From positions 6,696,001 through 6,760,000 of the forward strand of contig OX291544.1 in NCBI GenBank assembly GCA_946406115.1: a stretch of 64,000 bases of DNA. The letters run 5' to 3'. The notes beneath the pieces were generated by a model. The model was not told the DNA's origin. It did not search any database and worked only from the letters and a program-made list of their open reading frames with translations. Each line of letters starts with the position of its first letter. Position 1 is the stretch's first letter. Shown piece by piece: positions 33,511-44,645 of the stretch. A program made the translations under genes and the position numbers. The stretch comes from Apoda limacodes (lineage: Eukaryota > Arthropoda > Insecta > Lepidoptera > Limacodidae).

Positions 33511-34510
33511 AAAATAACAGGTGGTCGCTGCTAGACTCTTATGGATTGGATCTGTCAAATAGTTTGAAATTAAAAAAAAAATGTGTGTGGCTAAATTGTA
33601 AAGCTATAGCTAAAATAATAAATAACAACGCGGCCTTAGCTTCCCAAGTCAGTCCATATAAGGAAAACGTGGGATTGTACTGCTACGTGGCCTTTCAACT
33701 CAATCCGCCTCTGAGTGCGAACGACGCGATCTACAGCCATTGGCCCGTTTGTGACGATGGCCAGAAGTTGTTACTGAGAGCATGTTACATGTCTACTAGA
33801 CACGACGAATTATTACATTATTAATATTAATGATTTAATAATTCATCGCCCGAACGAATAATAGCATCTCATCAATTTGCACAACGATAGATGGTAGACG
33901 TATTTAATGTAACGACAAGAGTGTTGTTTTTCACATTTCACTCCGAAACCCTATTAATATGCTGATTTGTATTGCCGGTATATAAACTGAAATGAATGAC
34001 AATGCAACACTTCCAAGTTGAAAGAAGTAGAGGACGGGCGCCCGGGCGGTGGAAGTTAATCTAAGGTATAATTTTTTTTTATTTATTATTGTGGTTCCAT
34101 TTTGATTGATATTTTTGATAATGTTGAGATGTGACGTGTATGCGTTTATGTAGAAAATGTTATTCTGTATTTATTGCAAAACAAGTAAAGAATTAGTGTT
34201 GGACCTTTATAAGGACACTTCCTTGTCCGCCTATCTGTTGGTCTGTCAAGGCCTTTTTTCTCAGGAACTTTTTTCGAGGAAGACATTGATAGCGCTCCTA
34301 TGTCAAAGCAATAATTAAAATTGGCTATTTACATATTCTGGAACACTTAACTATATATTTTTTCCCGTTAATCTAGAATTGGCAAAAAGCACGTTAGCGC
34401 AGTACAAGTAAAGATAAAGATCCGAATATTGTTGATTTGCAATAATATCACGCAAAATAATATTTTTCGCTATTATAAATTTACATTTGCAGTTGAAGAA
34501 TAAACCGAAA
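33511..34510. other. No supported gene
   Basis: A 133-codon open stretch at 33423-33824 is partly the LINE 3' UTR and partly unrelated sequence, with no recognisable family. The rest is AT-rich. Confidence 0.5.
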
Positions 34511-34514
34511 CGTA

Positions 34515-35175
34515 ATTGATTTTATTTATTTTTATTTAAACACTTAATTGCAATAAAATACAATAGGTGGACTTAATGCCTTAGGCATTATCTACCAGTC
34601 GACCTTAGGGTCATGCAGAAAGCTTAAGGTAGTTGTTTAAGTAGGAACGGTTATTATCTACTAACATAAACGTAACATACAGTATAGGATTTGAATACAG
34701 AAATTAAATAAATACACAGATACATATATACGTAAATATATATTTAAATATACATACATACACATACATAAATACGTATTTAAATATGTACATAGATAAT
34801 TATGGGTACTGCATATGATTCATTGAAAAGTATTTATAAAGGTGAGCCTAAATAGTATTTGTATAGCGAATGCTTAAACTTATTTCGAGAAGGCGTTTCC
34901 TTTATATTTTTAGGAAGCGCGTTCCAGAGTAGTGCTGCCTGAATAGTAAAAGAATTGGAAATAAAACCAGTACGATGTGAAGGTAAACGTAGCAGCATGT
35001 TAGAGGAAGAACGAAGCTCTCTGTTGTGAGAACAGTGAAGATATTGAAACATTTTCTTTAAATAGGGAGGAGATTGAGAATTATTGTAAGTGGTATAAAG
35101 AAAACATAGAATTCTAGCATATCTGCGTTGCCGGATAGATTTAAAGGTTTTTTTTAAGTACAAAGTTAAGGTTGT
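34515..35175 (-). pseudogene. LINE 3' fragment: RT C-terminus and 3' UTR
   Basis: The minus-strand frame 35163-34834 encodes the end of a non-LTR ORF2: basic start, then HNRELRSSSNMLLRLPSHRT and LLWNALPKNIKETPSRNKFK, typical of the C-terminal tail of CR1/jockey-supergroup elements but different from family A. The 3' UTR below it contains GTCGACTGGTAGA and a paired TGCCTAAGGCA before an AATAAA-rich end. The fragment lies less than 200 bp upstream of the catalase ATG, so it may form part of that gene's promoter region. Confidence 0.7.
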
Positions 35176-35342
35176 GCTTTAATCCGGTGTTTTGATGACG
35201 GAAAAAAAATCTTTGACCCCGTTCTAGATGGACTACGCGTAAGTACTTACAACCCTGGATGCGCCAGCTAAACTCAAACTTGTGCGATTTTTTTAAAGAA
35301 AATGTTTTTTTTCAGACTTAAACACCTATAGATAAAACCAAT

Positions 35343-38033
35343 ATGTATCGGCTATGGGCTTTAGTTTGTGTATGTATTGCTGCAGCAGACAACGAAGATC
35401 TATCGTTACTAGAGCCCGCTAAATTTGCATCTCATCATTCGGTAAGTACTGCGTCCTCCTTTAACTATTGAATGTTAAAAATAAATAAGTGAGCTAAATA
35501 TAAATATTTCCAAAACTTTAATTTCATTATAAATCGGTAAATATTTGTTAAAAAAAATACCATCACGACGCTTAAGGGGCAGTCCGAAATGATACGAACG
35601 TATACCCGGAGCGTTTACGTTTTACCGATGGTATTCCGTCCAACAAACGTGATAGGTAATGTAAAATAACAAATAACTGCAGTCCGACCTTAGTCTTTTT
35701 AATAATATTTTCAAGTTTTAAACTAGTATGTATTACTGTTTACACGATAGAACCAGAATATAATATCCGTCATAATTAATATGGCAGATTTCATATTCTA
35801 TGTTAAAGCATTTAATTAAGGTCAAAAGATAGAGAATTGGACAGGCAGTGTAGGCTTAGGTAATAATAGGGTCATCTTAAAAACTGAAAATGACTATATT
35901 GATTAAAATTTAGTAACTGAACATCATAAAGTACAATAACTAATGAATATGTATCTATCTTTCTTGGTCTTTTTGTAATTTAAGATACTTACCAAGTTTT
36001 TTTTAGAAGAAATTGATTTTACAACTTTTATTTAGGTTTACCTGTCCCGTGCATCTAATCAAATCTTTTAAGTTGAATTTGTCACACTTACCGGTGCTCG
36101 ATTGAATTGAAATTTTGCATACACACGTAAATCAGATGATAATGCAATAATGAAGCCAGAAGGTGGCTATAGGAACTTTGTTATGAAACTTTCGATCTAT
36201 GTCATAAAATACAAAATTAAACAGTTCATTTATCCAAAAATCTTTTTCCAAATCCAAATCCAAAAGACACTGGATTTCACACCATGATAAGACCAAAGTG
36301 ATTATCATGTCAAATCAAATAAGCCCAAACTCGAATTTGCGTCGTTTGGTTTCAGAGTTCCTATGGCCACTCATTTCCATTATCAGATCAGCTCCAGTTA
36401 ACTATTTATATCATTGAATTATTAGCAAAGTTATGTAATATACCAAATGTATGTATGTATGTACACCAACTTTTAGCTAAATTTGACAACAGGACAAGTA
36501 AAAAAACAGGTGGACACCATGACAGAATTTTTAGATGACAGAAAATGTAAATCTTAACAAATTTTGTACGAATATACTAAAATGTTTTTTTTGCAGGGCC
36601 CTATTGGAATATTGACAACCGACAGTGGAGCTCCGGTTCATAAAAAAGACACAAATGGTTTAAATCGCAAAATAATGTACAATGGGTTCCTTATGGACAC
36701 CATGACACATTTTGTACGAGAAAAACTCCCTGAGCGTCTTGTACATGCAAAAGGTGGTGGAGCTTTTGGATACTTTGAATTGACTAAAGAATTCTCAAAA
36801 TTCTCTAAAGCTAAAATATTCTCTAGGGTTGGTAAGAAAACAAAAATTTTGTTAAGATTCTCCACTAATGCCTATTCCATAGGTAGTCAGGATACTGTAA
36901 GAGATCCTCGCGGTTTTTCTATCAAATTTTACACAGAAGAAGGAAACCTTGATATGCCTTGCTTTAGTACTCCAATATATGTTTATAAAGATCCGGTAAA
37001 ATTTATTAGTTTTGGGCATTCATTTAAAAGAAATCCCAAAACCTACATGTATAACATTAACATGAGATGGGATTACATAACTCAAAATCCAGAAAGTATG
37101 TTCTTCTTCATGATGATTTATGGAGACCGAGGCATTCCCAGAACTTATAGACGTACACGTGCCCACACAATCCATACATATCAATTTTATAATGAAATCG
37201 GTGAATCTTATTATGGAAGGTTACATTTCTTGCCAGATGCAGGATTTGATTACTATTCTACTGAAGAAGCTAATGAGCTTTTAAAAGATCCTGACTACTT
37301 TGTTAGAGATTTTTATAACTCTATTGAAAATGGTACTTATCCTAGTTGGACAGTTTACGTGCAACTCTTAACAAGTCAAGATTTAGAAGAAGGCAATATT
37401 TCAGACATATTTGATGTTACAAAAGTATTGCCTGAAAATAAATATCCAATGAGAGAAATAGGAAAAATTGTTCTTGACAAGAATCCTGACAATTACTTTG
37501 CAGATATTGAACAAGCTGCATTTTGTCCATCAACCTTAGTGCCGGGAATACTTGGTGCACCTGACAAAATATTTGAATCCCGTTGTTTGGCGTACAGAGA
37601 CGCACAGAATTACCGTTTAGGGGGGAATTTTATGAGAATTCCCGTTAACTGTCCTCTCCATGCCCTATCTCTAAACCGTGATGGGCAGCCATATCTTGGT
37701 GATAATTATAACGATATTCCTAATTACATTCCTAACTCTTATAAAGGAGCAGTGCCATATGAAGATTCGAGTAGACCTGAGATCATAGACATTATTGAAA
37801 ATGACGCAAATAATTACGACCAAGCTCGTGAATTTTATATAAATGAAATGAGTGAAGGCGAAAGATCTCGAATGATTGACAATATTGTAAGTGATTTGGA
37901 AAGTACCGAACTATTCCTGCAAGAAAAAGCCGTCAGGTTGTTTTATAAAATACATCCCGATTTCGGGAGCAGAGTAAAGAATATATTAGGTCTGAACTCT
38001 GCTGAGTTTATTTCAAATAGCTACGATTTTTAA
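35343..38033 (+). CDS. Secreted catalase-like protein, two exons (35343-35441, 36597-38033)
   Basis: Catalases are heme enzymes that convert hydrogen peroxide to water and oxygen. Exon 1 (33 codons) encodes a signal peptide (hydrophobic LWALVCVCIAAA) and ends at the donor GTAAGT. Exon 2 starts after TTTTTTGCAG at 36596; the intron is 1155 bp, phase 0. The joined product is 511 residues, close to the usual animal length. Conserved parts are PERLVHAKGGGAFGYFE with distal His83 and Arg80, RFST (Ser122), TVRDPRGF, HSFKRNPKT, WTVYVQLLT, and Arg362/Tyr366 (proximal heme ligand) in SRCLAYRDAQNYRLGG. Counting without gaps from the distal His, the distal Asn (Asn148 in human numbering) is Phe156. The C-terminus (NSYDF) lacks a peroxisomal signal. 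I infer export rather than peroxisomal import; whether it is catalytically active is open. Confidence 0.9.
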
Positions 38034-38093
38034 ATTGTATTCATTACACGGTAAATCGACAGCAACCCACATTTCCATTGTTTTGTGTATTAG

Positions 38094-38099
38094 AATAAA
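38094..38099 (+). terminator. Polyadenylation signal of the catalase-like gene
   Basis: AATAAA lies 61 bases after the stop codon at 38033, in AT-rich 3' UTR. It is the first canonical signal after the gene. Confidence 0.65.
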
Positions 38100-38204
38100 G
38101 ATTCTTTTAAAACATTATGCAGTTTTTTATAACACAGTCTGAGGTTCTTAATAGAATTTACATGTGTAAAACAAATTTAATTAAAATCAAGTAAAAATAA
38201 TTAA

Positions 38205-38345
38205 TAACTCGTACCCACTGTCGCCTGATGTTCGGCGGTTATCGTCGCTTATGTAAGCTTGCAATACCAGGGGCATCACTGGCACTATGCTGACCTGTTC
38301 AAAAATTAATTCCTTCTTGAAGTCCTCAATTACCCCATATAGACC
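38205..38345 (-). repeat. Family A LINE, diverged 3' end
   Basis: The segment contains CGCCTGATGTTCGGCGGTTA, TTGCAATACCAGGGGCATCAC and a remnant of the FFKKE region, all in the order of the family A 3' end on the minus strand. It is the most diverged copy seen, and so probably the oldest. Confidence 0.65.
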
Positions 38346-39555
38346 GGCGGATGATGACAGATTTTACAATATAACTTCTGCCGCGTTTCCATATAGTCTG
38401 CCGCGTTTCCATATACAAAGTATAGTTCAGTGCATACATGAAAAACGGATATGTTGGTGGTTCTACGTGATATGAGGTTTGCAAAATGTTTAAATCTATA
38501 GCATAAAATTAAGTTTGTATGGGAAAACTTATATGTACTGAAAATCCTGAAAAATGTATTTTATTATTTATAACAAGGAATTCATAATTATAAGAAGAAT
38601 ATATATAAGTTTTCAGACCTCTAGCATCAAGTCTTATACGGACTTCCATCGATAAAGGGGTTGGAGGTTAAAAATTCCAAGTTAAGATTTTTTTGTTGTT
38701 TGTGTAATAATACTAGCTTACAAAACAAATTTTAGCTTTCTAGGACATCAAGAAGTAACCTTAGAATATTGATGATCATCAGATAGTCAGTGCTTCGCTT
38801 GGCTCGTCTTAGCTGAAAGGCAGATGAAGGCCCCTATTACACAATTCAGAGAAATTTTGCAAGTTTTGGAAGGCTTACTATTCTGTTTCAGAAGCTTCAA
38901 AAAAGCTAAAAAAATATAAGTACAATATCGATTCATCCACAATAATTGTGACATTTGGTTAATTACTTTGTTTTTTTATTAAATATTAAAATACAATGTA
39001 GTCTTTTGAAATTAAATTCGTAACAACTGCTAAACGGTTGTACCGATTTTGTTCGCTCTTACACCAAAATGTGAAAGCTGTTGTTTTTCAACTGTGACAT
39101 TTCGTTTTTAAATCTAACAATATTTTCCTAAAAAAAATGGAAGAAAACCTTAATTACGGGTTACTGAAAACAAACAGATCCCTAGGCAGGCGCGGGCGTC
39201 ACTGTTCCGCTAGCATTTGGATGGGGAGGCTGTATCTCACGTTGTTCTATTACGTTGTCCAGTATTTCGAATACGTTTGTAAACGTCTTTTATGTTCGCC
39301 TACAGCAATATTTTGTGTGTGTGCATTCAATGAATTTGCAATAGAAGTAAAGAATTGTTTGATATTGTCTATTGCGCGTAGGCGTTATTTTTTTAGTTAG
39401 GTACTCTTACCTACCTATAGTTTATGATCTCGATGAAGAGCATTAAGAATATAGGTACCAAAGATGTTTAGATATTTCTGAATTTTGACTAGACAACTAA
39501 ATATATTTCCATCATGATTTAATTAAACCAGTCTGATATTGACAATAAATCATCT
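38346..39555. other. No supported gene
   Basis: AT-rich sequence with a CTGCCGCGTTTCCATATA duplicate at about 38380-38412 and a GGGGTTGGAGGTTAAAA word that recalls the repeat at 23-25 kb. A 87-codon open stretch at 39137-39400 is not recognisable. Confidence 0.45.
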
Positions 39556-39559
39556 TTAA

Positions 39560-40148
39560 CCAGTAATATAAAGCAAATTTGTACTGGTTTCACATCCATT
39601 GTACGTTAACATTAACAAACAAAATAATAAATCCGATATTATAAAAACTGTAGAATCCAAACTAGGAGATGGTAATATAAAAGCAGCTGCACATTTATTG
39701 TTCTCTAGCGACACAATCGCACCTGACACATTTGAGATTCTTATCTCGCTTCAAGCAAAACATCCATCTTCAACAAACAATCTTTCTTCCCTTGACCCTC
39801 CTTGTACCGATGAGCCCTACTTGCAAGTTTCTTCCGATGTTATGGAGGTTGCGGTGAAGCTGGTGACGATTTATTGTCAAACCTCACAGTTTTAGTCAAT
39901 TTGATGTTAAAAGGTGGGGTTCATCAGGCCATTACAGACATTTTATACGGTACAACTTTGTGTGCATTAATGAAAAAGATAGTGGAATCAGACCAAAAGC
40001 CGTAGGTATTACCTACAGCCAACTATGTCACTGCCAGAATCTGTTGCTGGGAAGTTTCAGAGAATTTGGGTAACTATTTCCAACCCAAGCAGTTAGGTTT
40101 TGGAACTAGAGGTGGCTGTGAAGCTGCAATCCATTCTTAAAGAACTTT
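39560..40148 (+). pseudogene. Non-LTR family D, pre-RT region (copy 1)
   Basis: The plus-strand frame 39599-39895 contains SKLGDGNIKAAAHLLFSSDT and IAPDTFEILISLQAKHPS, also found at 59.1 kb in copy 2. After a frameshift it continues with LVNLMLKGGVHQAITDILYG, TLCALMKK and YFQPKQLGFGTRGGCEAAIHS, the start of a reverse transcriptase. The RT breaks at about 40148, where another repeat begins. The wording matches a distinctive group of non-LTR elements found across invertebrates that I cannot place in a named clade with confidence. Confidence 0.6.
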
Positions 40149-40325
40149 TTAGGGTTCCGTAGTCAACAAGGAACCCTTATAGTTTCGCCATGTCCGTCCG
40201 TCCGTCCGTCTGTTGGCTTAGTTCAAAACTACTTATACGAGAAAGCTGCGATTTGACAGGAATATACACATTGATCAAACCGACAAAGTGGTAGAATAAA
40301 GTCTTTGTAAAAAAATTTTTTTAAG
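40149..40325 (+). repeat. GGGTTCCGTAG-type dispersed repeat
   Basis: It begins AGGGTTCCGTAGTCAACAAG and has four GTCC/GTCCGTCC units (about 40193-40210), a form common in lepidopteran genomes. It lies between the two separated halves of family D copy 1. It is related in style to the repeats at 47421-47853 and 52743-53778. Confidence 0.55.
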
Positions 40326-40434
40326 GTACCTCCCCTACACGTGAAGAAGGAACGTTTTCTCGGGACGATGGGAAAAGGCCCGACGGAATGTCTTTAATAG
40401 CTTGAAAGATGGGACGTCGTTTAATTTGAGACGC

Positions 40435-40703
40435 CACTTGTTGGGACACTCTTGCACCGTCTCATCTTTCTACAACATCAGTTAGGGCTGGTTATGTTGC
40501 AATCGTGGCCAAAAATCGCAAGAGACGCAAATACACAGATCACAGGTCGGATGCACATATTTTTTTTAAAGAAATGTCTGGTTGACGCATCTCGTGACCA
40601 GCGGGCTGGCAGTTACATGGCACAAAGAATAAGTTCACCCATACAAAGAGGAATCGAAGAAGGAATCCTTCTGGGCACAATGCACTTAGATCAGGTTTTT
40701 TAA
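40435..40703 (+). pseudogene. Non-LTR family D, C-terminal region (copy 1)
   Basis: The frame 40452-40703 includes DASRDQRAGSYMAQRISSPI followed by QRGIEEGILLGTM, matching the conserved C-terminal end of the same RT group (GDxRAGSYxAQRISxAIQRGN). The RT catalytic part between 40148 and this point is missing. This end is what identifies the family best. Confidence 0.55.
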
Positions 40704-41154
40704 TTATTATTTAAGTTTATATTTTTGGTTTAATTTATTTTAGTTTTAGTTATATTTAGTAAAAGAAAGAATAGTTGGTAAAAGATCATATTTAAATTAT
40801 AATATAGGATTTCGAAATGTGTCACTTTATTTTCCACTCATTACCATTCGATGATGCGCACGACTATGCTGTCGCACCCCGCTAAGTAGAGTCGGAGACT
40901 GTCATCTCTTTGCTGTCGGGCGAAGCACAGATTTGAAAGAAATTGTAATTACATATGTTATTAAAAATCTTATTACCACTTATCTCATTACTATGCCTTA
41001 CCTTCTAGATATATTGAATGGTAATGAGAAATAACAAATGGTAATGAGATATCATGTGTTACAATTCTTTAGTAATTCTAGGTTATTTAATACACAGTGT
41101 AATAATAGAGAAGCAATAACTCGGCAAGATATTAGAAGTGCAATATTAATGTTT
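40704..41154. other. No supported gene
   Basis: AT-rich sequence between the family D and family A fragments, without recognised features. Confidence 0.45.
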
Positions 41155-41216
41155 TACCTAAGCTTACCATCAGGCGGACGATTAGCTTGTTTGTCACCCT
41201 AGTGGTATGAAAAAAA
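41155..41216 (+). repeat. Family A LINE, terminal 3' UTR only
   Basis: Contains CTTACCATCAGGCGGACGAT, AGCTTGTTTGTCACC and AGTGGTATGA followed by an A-run, the last 60 bases of the family. It is an extremely 5'-truncated insertion. Confidence 0.75.
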
Positions 41217-41419
41217 ACTACATATTTTTCGTCTTTTTTATGTACGATTTTCTATTATTATGTACCTATCAAATGGGTCCCAAGGTATATGCATGATTGT
41301 ACCTTGGGACACTACAAGGTTTAACTTGGGGCTTTATTAAATAATACAATAAACCAGAGATATAAAAATAATATCAGATCATTATTACAATTTTAACCTC
41401 GAGGTTCAGTAAGAAAGCA

Positions 41420-41735
41420 ACTGCCAGAGCAAAATTCCAATTCATCGGCAAAATAGGTGGTCGACTTGCGAGCTATCCTTCTGGGAGTCGTGCTTTCTGG
41501 TCGCTTGCCAAAGCTGCCGAAGGGAACTTTTGCCAGTCGTCGTTACCACCACTGCGAAAGACCGATGGTGACTTGGCCCATAGTGCTAAAGAGAAAGTGG
41601 GCAGTCTCTTTGCCTCAAACTCAAACAAGAACGATGACAGCGCTGTACCACCTACTATACCGTGGTGCGGTAAGACCATGCCGGTAATCCCCATAACACA
41701 GCGGAAGGTCCGGCGGGCGTTGCTTTCTCCAGCCC
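41420..41735 (+). pseudogene. Family A LINE, inter-domain fragment
   Basis: The frame reads FWSLAKAAEGNFCQSSLPPL, KTDGDLAHSAKEK, GSLFASNSNKNDDSAVPPTI and VRRALLS, equal to the region before the RT in the copy at 8434-10350. It stops abruptly at 41735 and gypsy-type pol sequence follows. An internal LINE piece without 3' end is not explained by normal integration; a later deletion or rearrangement is likely. Confidence 0.75.
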
Positions 41736-41739
41736 ATTT

Positions 41740-42728
41740 AATGACAACCTAAATGTAGATTTCGAACCACTGGATCTTCCATCCCCTTCAAATGTCCCTG
41801 TGATTTCTGAAACTGAAAATTTGGAGTCATTGGATACAGCAGTACTTCCTACCACTTCCATGATTCCTGAAACAGGAAGCATAGAGCTCTTAGATTTCCC
41901 ATCTCCACCGTCGTTTTCTATACCACCCGAAGATGAACTCCTACACCTAAATCTTCCACCTCCAAACGATTTCGGTTTACCTGAAACAGAAAATAGTACA
42001 AATATAAATAATACAAGTAATAATAAATATTCTAAGTTCTTGAAATCTATGTCAAATAACAACACTGTCTTCAACACAAACCTAGTAGAACATAATGAAA
42101 GTTTATTTAAAAGTGCCTGCCCAGTAACGATTATTCCAACATCTATAGATTTAGATGATTCTAACCCTTACATGCAAGAAATCCTGTCTAATACCGCAGA
42201 CACCGACGAAATTATTCAGTCTGAAAAAGAACTATATTCCTTTAAGAAGATTACTAACACTTACACAACTAACTAACTATTACTTACTTTTTACAAAGGT
42301 ACACCACTTCGACGAACCCTCATATTTTCAAAACGTTAAATCAACTAAAGAATGAACGCGAAGCACTCGTAAACGAGATAGCAACAACCGATTTTAGAAA
42401 CCCTTTTGAAAAACATTCATTTGCAAAAATTTTTAAAATGCTTACTTACCTTTTCCACGACTTTACTCTCACTCTATAACAGTCCACATCTACCATAATA
42501 ACATAATTTACCCAGTCCCAAGTGAAATACCAAAAAACCTTAGAGAAAATCACGATATCCCTATTGCCGGCCATTTAGGTACCGTTAGAATGCTCAATCG
42601 AATTAAAGAGAGGTATTACTGGAAAAACATGAGATCTGACATTGAAACCTATGTCAAAAACTGCACACTTTGCCAAGCGAATAAAGCGCTCCGACAAACA
42701 AACCGTGCCCTAATGCAGATCACCACTC
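41740..42728 (+). pseudogene. Gypsy/errantivirus-like pol: linker and integrase zinc finger
   Basis: An open frame to 42276, rich in Ser, Pro, Glu and Asn, is followed (42300-42720, other frames) by IAGHLGTVRMLNRIKERYYW and VKNCTLCQANK, the HHCC zinc-binding domain of a gypsy-type integrase (the second His-side is GHLG...; CxxC is intact). The RT and RNase H expected upstream are absent. The provirus sequence is interrupted by a family A LINE end at 42734 and continues at 43071. Confidence 0.65.
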
Positions 42729-42733
42729 AATGA

Positions 42734-43065
42734 TGCCCACGGCTACTTTCTACCATCGCACCGCTCGCCATCGGCAGGGAATTCATTCTCACACTTTAGA
42801 ACCTAAATGGTCGCGTACAGTGCGGTTTCAGAGAAACTTCCTCCCGCGAACGCTTAAGTTGTGGAATGAGCTCCCTGCCAAGGTTTTCTGCAAGGACTAC
42901 AGTATGGAGTTCTTCAAGAAAGAAGTTATTAGATTTCTGAAGGGTCGGCAACGCGCAAGTGATGCCCCTGGTGTTGCAAGCGTCCATAGGCTACGGTGAC
43001 CGCTTACCATCAGGCGGGCCGTAAGCTTGTTTGCCACCTTAGTGGTATAAAAAAAAAAAAAAAAA
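42734..43065 (+). mobile_element. Family A LINE 3' end inserted in the integrase
   Basis: An 89-codon C-terminal frame (FYHRTARHRQGIHSH, NELPAKVF) and the full 3' UTR end in a run of about 17 A. AATGA occurs at both sides (42729-42733 and 43066-43070), a likely 5-bp target duplication. The integrase frame can be followed from QANKALR before to PFEKVSLDIVGPLPEAG after, so the LINE is younger than the provirus. Confidence 0.85.
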
Positions 43066-43545
43066 AATGAACGCGGCCTTTCGAAAAAGTTAGCCTCGAT
43101 ATAGTTGGACCCTTGCCTGAAGCCGGTATTACTAAATTGAAATTCATTTTATCCTATCTCAAACGCAACAGCAGAAGAAACCTGTGAATGTCTGGTCCAT
43201 TTTATATCCGCTTTTGGCATCCCTAAAATGATTGTAACTGATCAGGGCACTTACTTCACTGCAGAGTTATTTAAGAGGACCTGCGAATTTCTAAAAATCA
43301 AACAAATATGGTCGACCCCATATTACCCCAAACCCATGGTGCCCTAGAACGTAGCCATTCTACGTTGAAAGAGTACCTAAAATCCTACGTTAATGATAAC
43401 CAAACTGATTGGCACAAATACGTTTACACCGCTATGTTAGCATATAATACTTACGTCCACTGCACCACACATTTTACTCCATATGAGCTCTTCTTCGGCC
43501 ATAAGCCCAGATTCCATTTACGACCTTCGACCTGAACTTACTTAC
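43066..43545 (+). pseudogene. Gypsy/errantivirus-like integrase core
   Basis: Translation gives DIVGPLPEAG (first catalytic Asp region), then after a frameshift VTDQGTYFTAELFKRTC (second Asp) and HGALERSHSTLKEYL (the Glu of the D,D-35-E triad), followed by HFTPYELFFGHKPR. The three acidic residues are all present, although the frame is broken several times. Integrase joins the element's DNA copy to the chromosome. Confidence 0.75.
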
Positions 43546-43699
43546 CCTGAATACGTATTACACTACTCATAAACCGCCGTCATGTGAAGCACCACTTTGA
43601 CCAGGTCAAACTAGCGTCTATCACCATATAAACCAGCATGTACCATTAGTTTTACCATTTTCAGAATTGGCCTGCCGTATACTTGTATGACGCAATCAA

Positions 43700-44455
43700 C
43701 AAGAGAATACACGCAACCAATCAGTACAGGTCCCGGCATCTATTTTGACCCAGTAGTTCCTTGAAACTTGTTAGCGATCAATTACATATAATAATTCCCG
43801 TAGATATTAGTTATGTTAAGTCACACCTCGCGTACATTAATAGCATTTTAGGAACCACCCGCTACTATTGCCAACAAAACGAATTTATTAATGATACGGA
43901 GTGTCATAATTTACTAAAACCTCTAAAGTCACTATATGAAGACAAATTTAACGACTATGCAGAAATTTCTCACCTGATCTCGCAAAGAAATAAAAGATCA
44001 GCTTGGTTTGCATAGGTTATAGTAGAGATAACAAATTTTACCCCAAGTCGTATACTAAGTTAGAATTAAGAATGGTTCAGCCGAAATTTGACCTTGTGTT
44101 AGATAAATTTTGTAATCAGAATCAATTTCACCTAATACAACCGACATTGTCTCCTATTGACTTAAACAATGTCAACTTAAAATCAAAAAATCTAATAAAA
44201 AAAAAGTCGATCAATTAGACAAAATTATAGCTGAACCTCACTTAATTAGATGTAGCAATTATTATAGTGTAACTTTTCATGTATTTCAGTGTATTTTCTC
44301 TGTAACTGTGTTCTGTTTACTTGTCTATCATTGTAAAATGCGCAAATGTCTGCCCATAACTAGCCCTATTCCTCTTACAACACCTGAAACTTTCACCAGT
44401 AGTCAAGAAGATATCCCACTCCCTCGGCTCAAACGCGAAAGTTTACTCTTAGGCG
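43700..44455 (+). pseudogene. Env-like remnant of an errantivirus-type provirus
   Basis: Two frames follow the integrase. The first (43761-44015) contains conserved Cys residues (YYCQQN, DTECHNLL) and ends at RNKRSAWFA, a furin-type basic motif followed by a hydrophobic start, as in the F-like envelope proteins of insect errantiviruses. The expected frame stops there. A C-terminal part at about 44270-44455 has a membrane-spanning stretch and a short basic tail. Stops and frameshifts make it non-functional. The assignment rests on position and the cleavage motif. Confidence 0.5.
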
Positions 44456-44462
44456 GGGGGTT

Positions 44463-44645
44463 GTTATACTCTTAATAGTATGTAGAAATGCCAACCCTTA
44501 ACAAACACGAAACCTTTTCCTTAGTCATCAGTTTTAGAACCTAGAACATTACCCATCGTCGCGTACAGACATTTGCTCATCCTTAATTTCACATTGTATT
44601 TTATTGAATTATAATTAAATTAGTTTTATTTGTGATTTAATTTTT
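44463..44645 (+). repeat. Probable 3' LTR of the errantivirus-like element
   Basis: A purine-rich tract (AGGCGGGGGG, 44452-44461) is followed by TGTTATACTC, the position and form of a polypurine tract and LTR start. The LTR is cut at about 44645 by a family A LINE on the other strand. No 5' LTR is present in the window. Confidence 0.5.
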
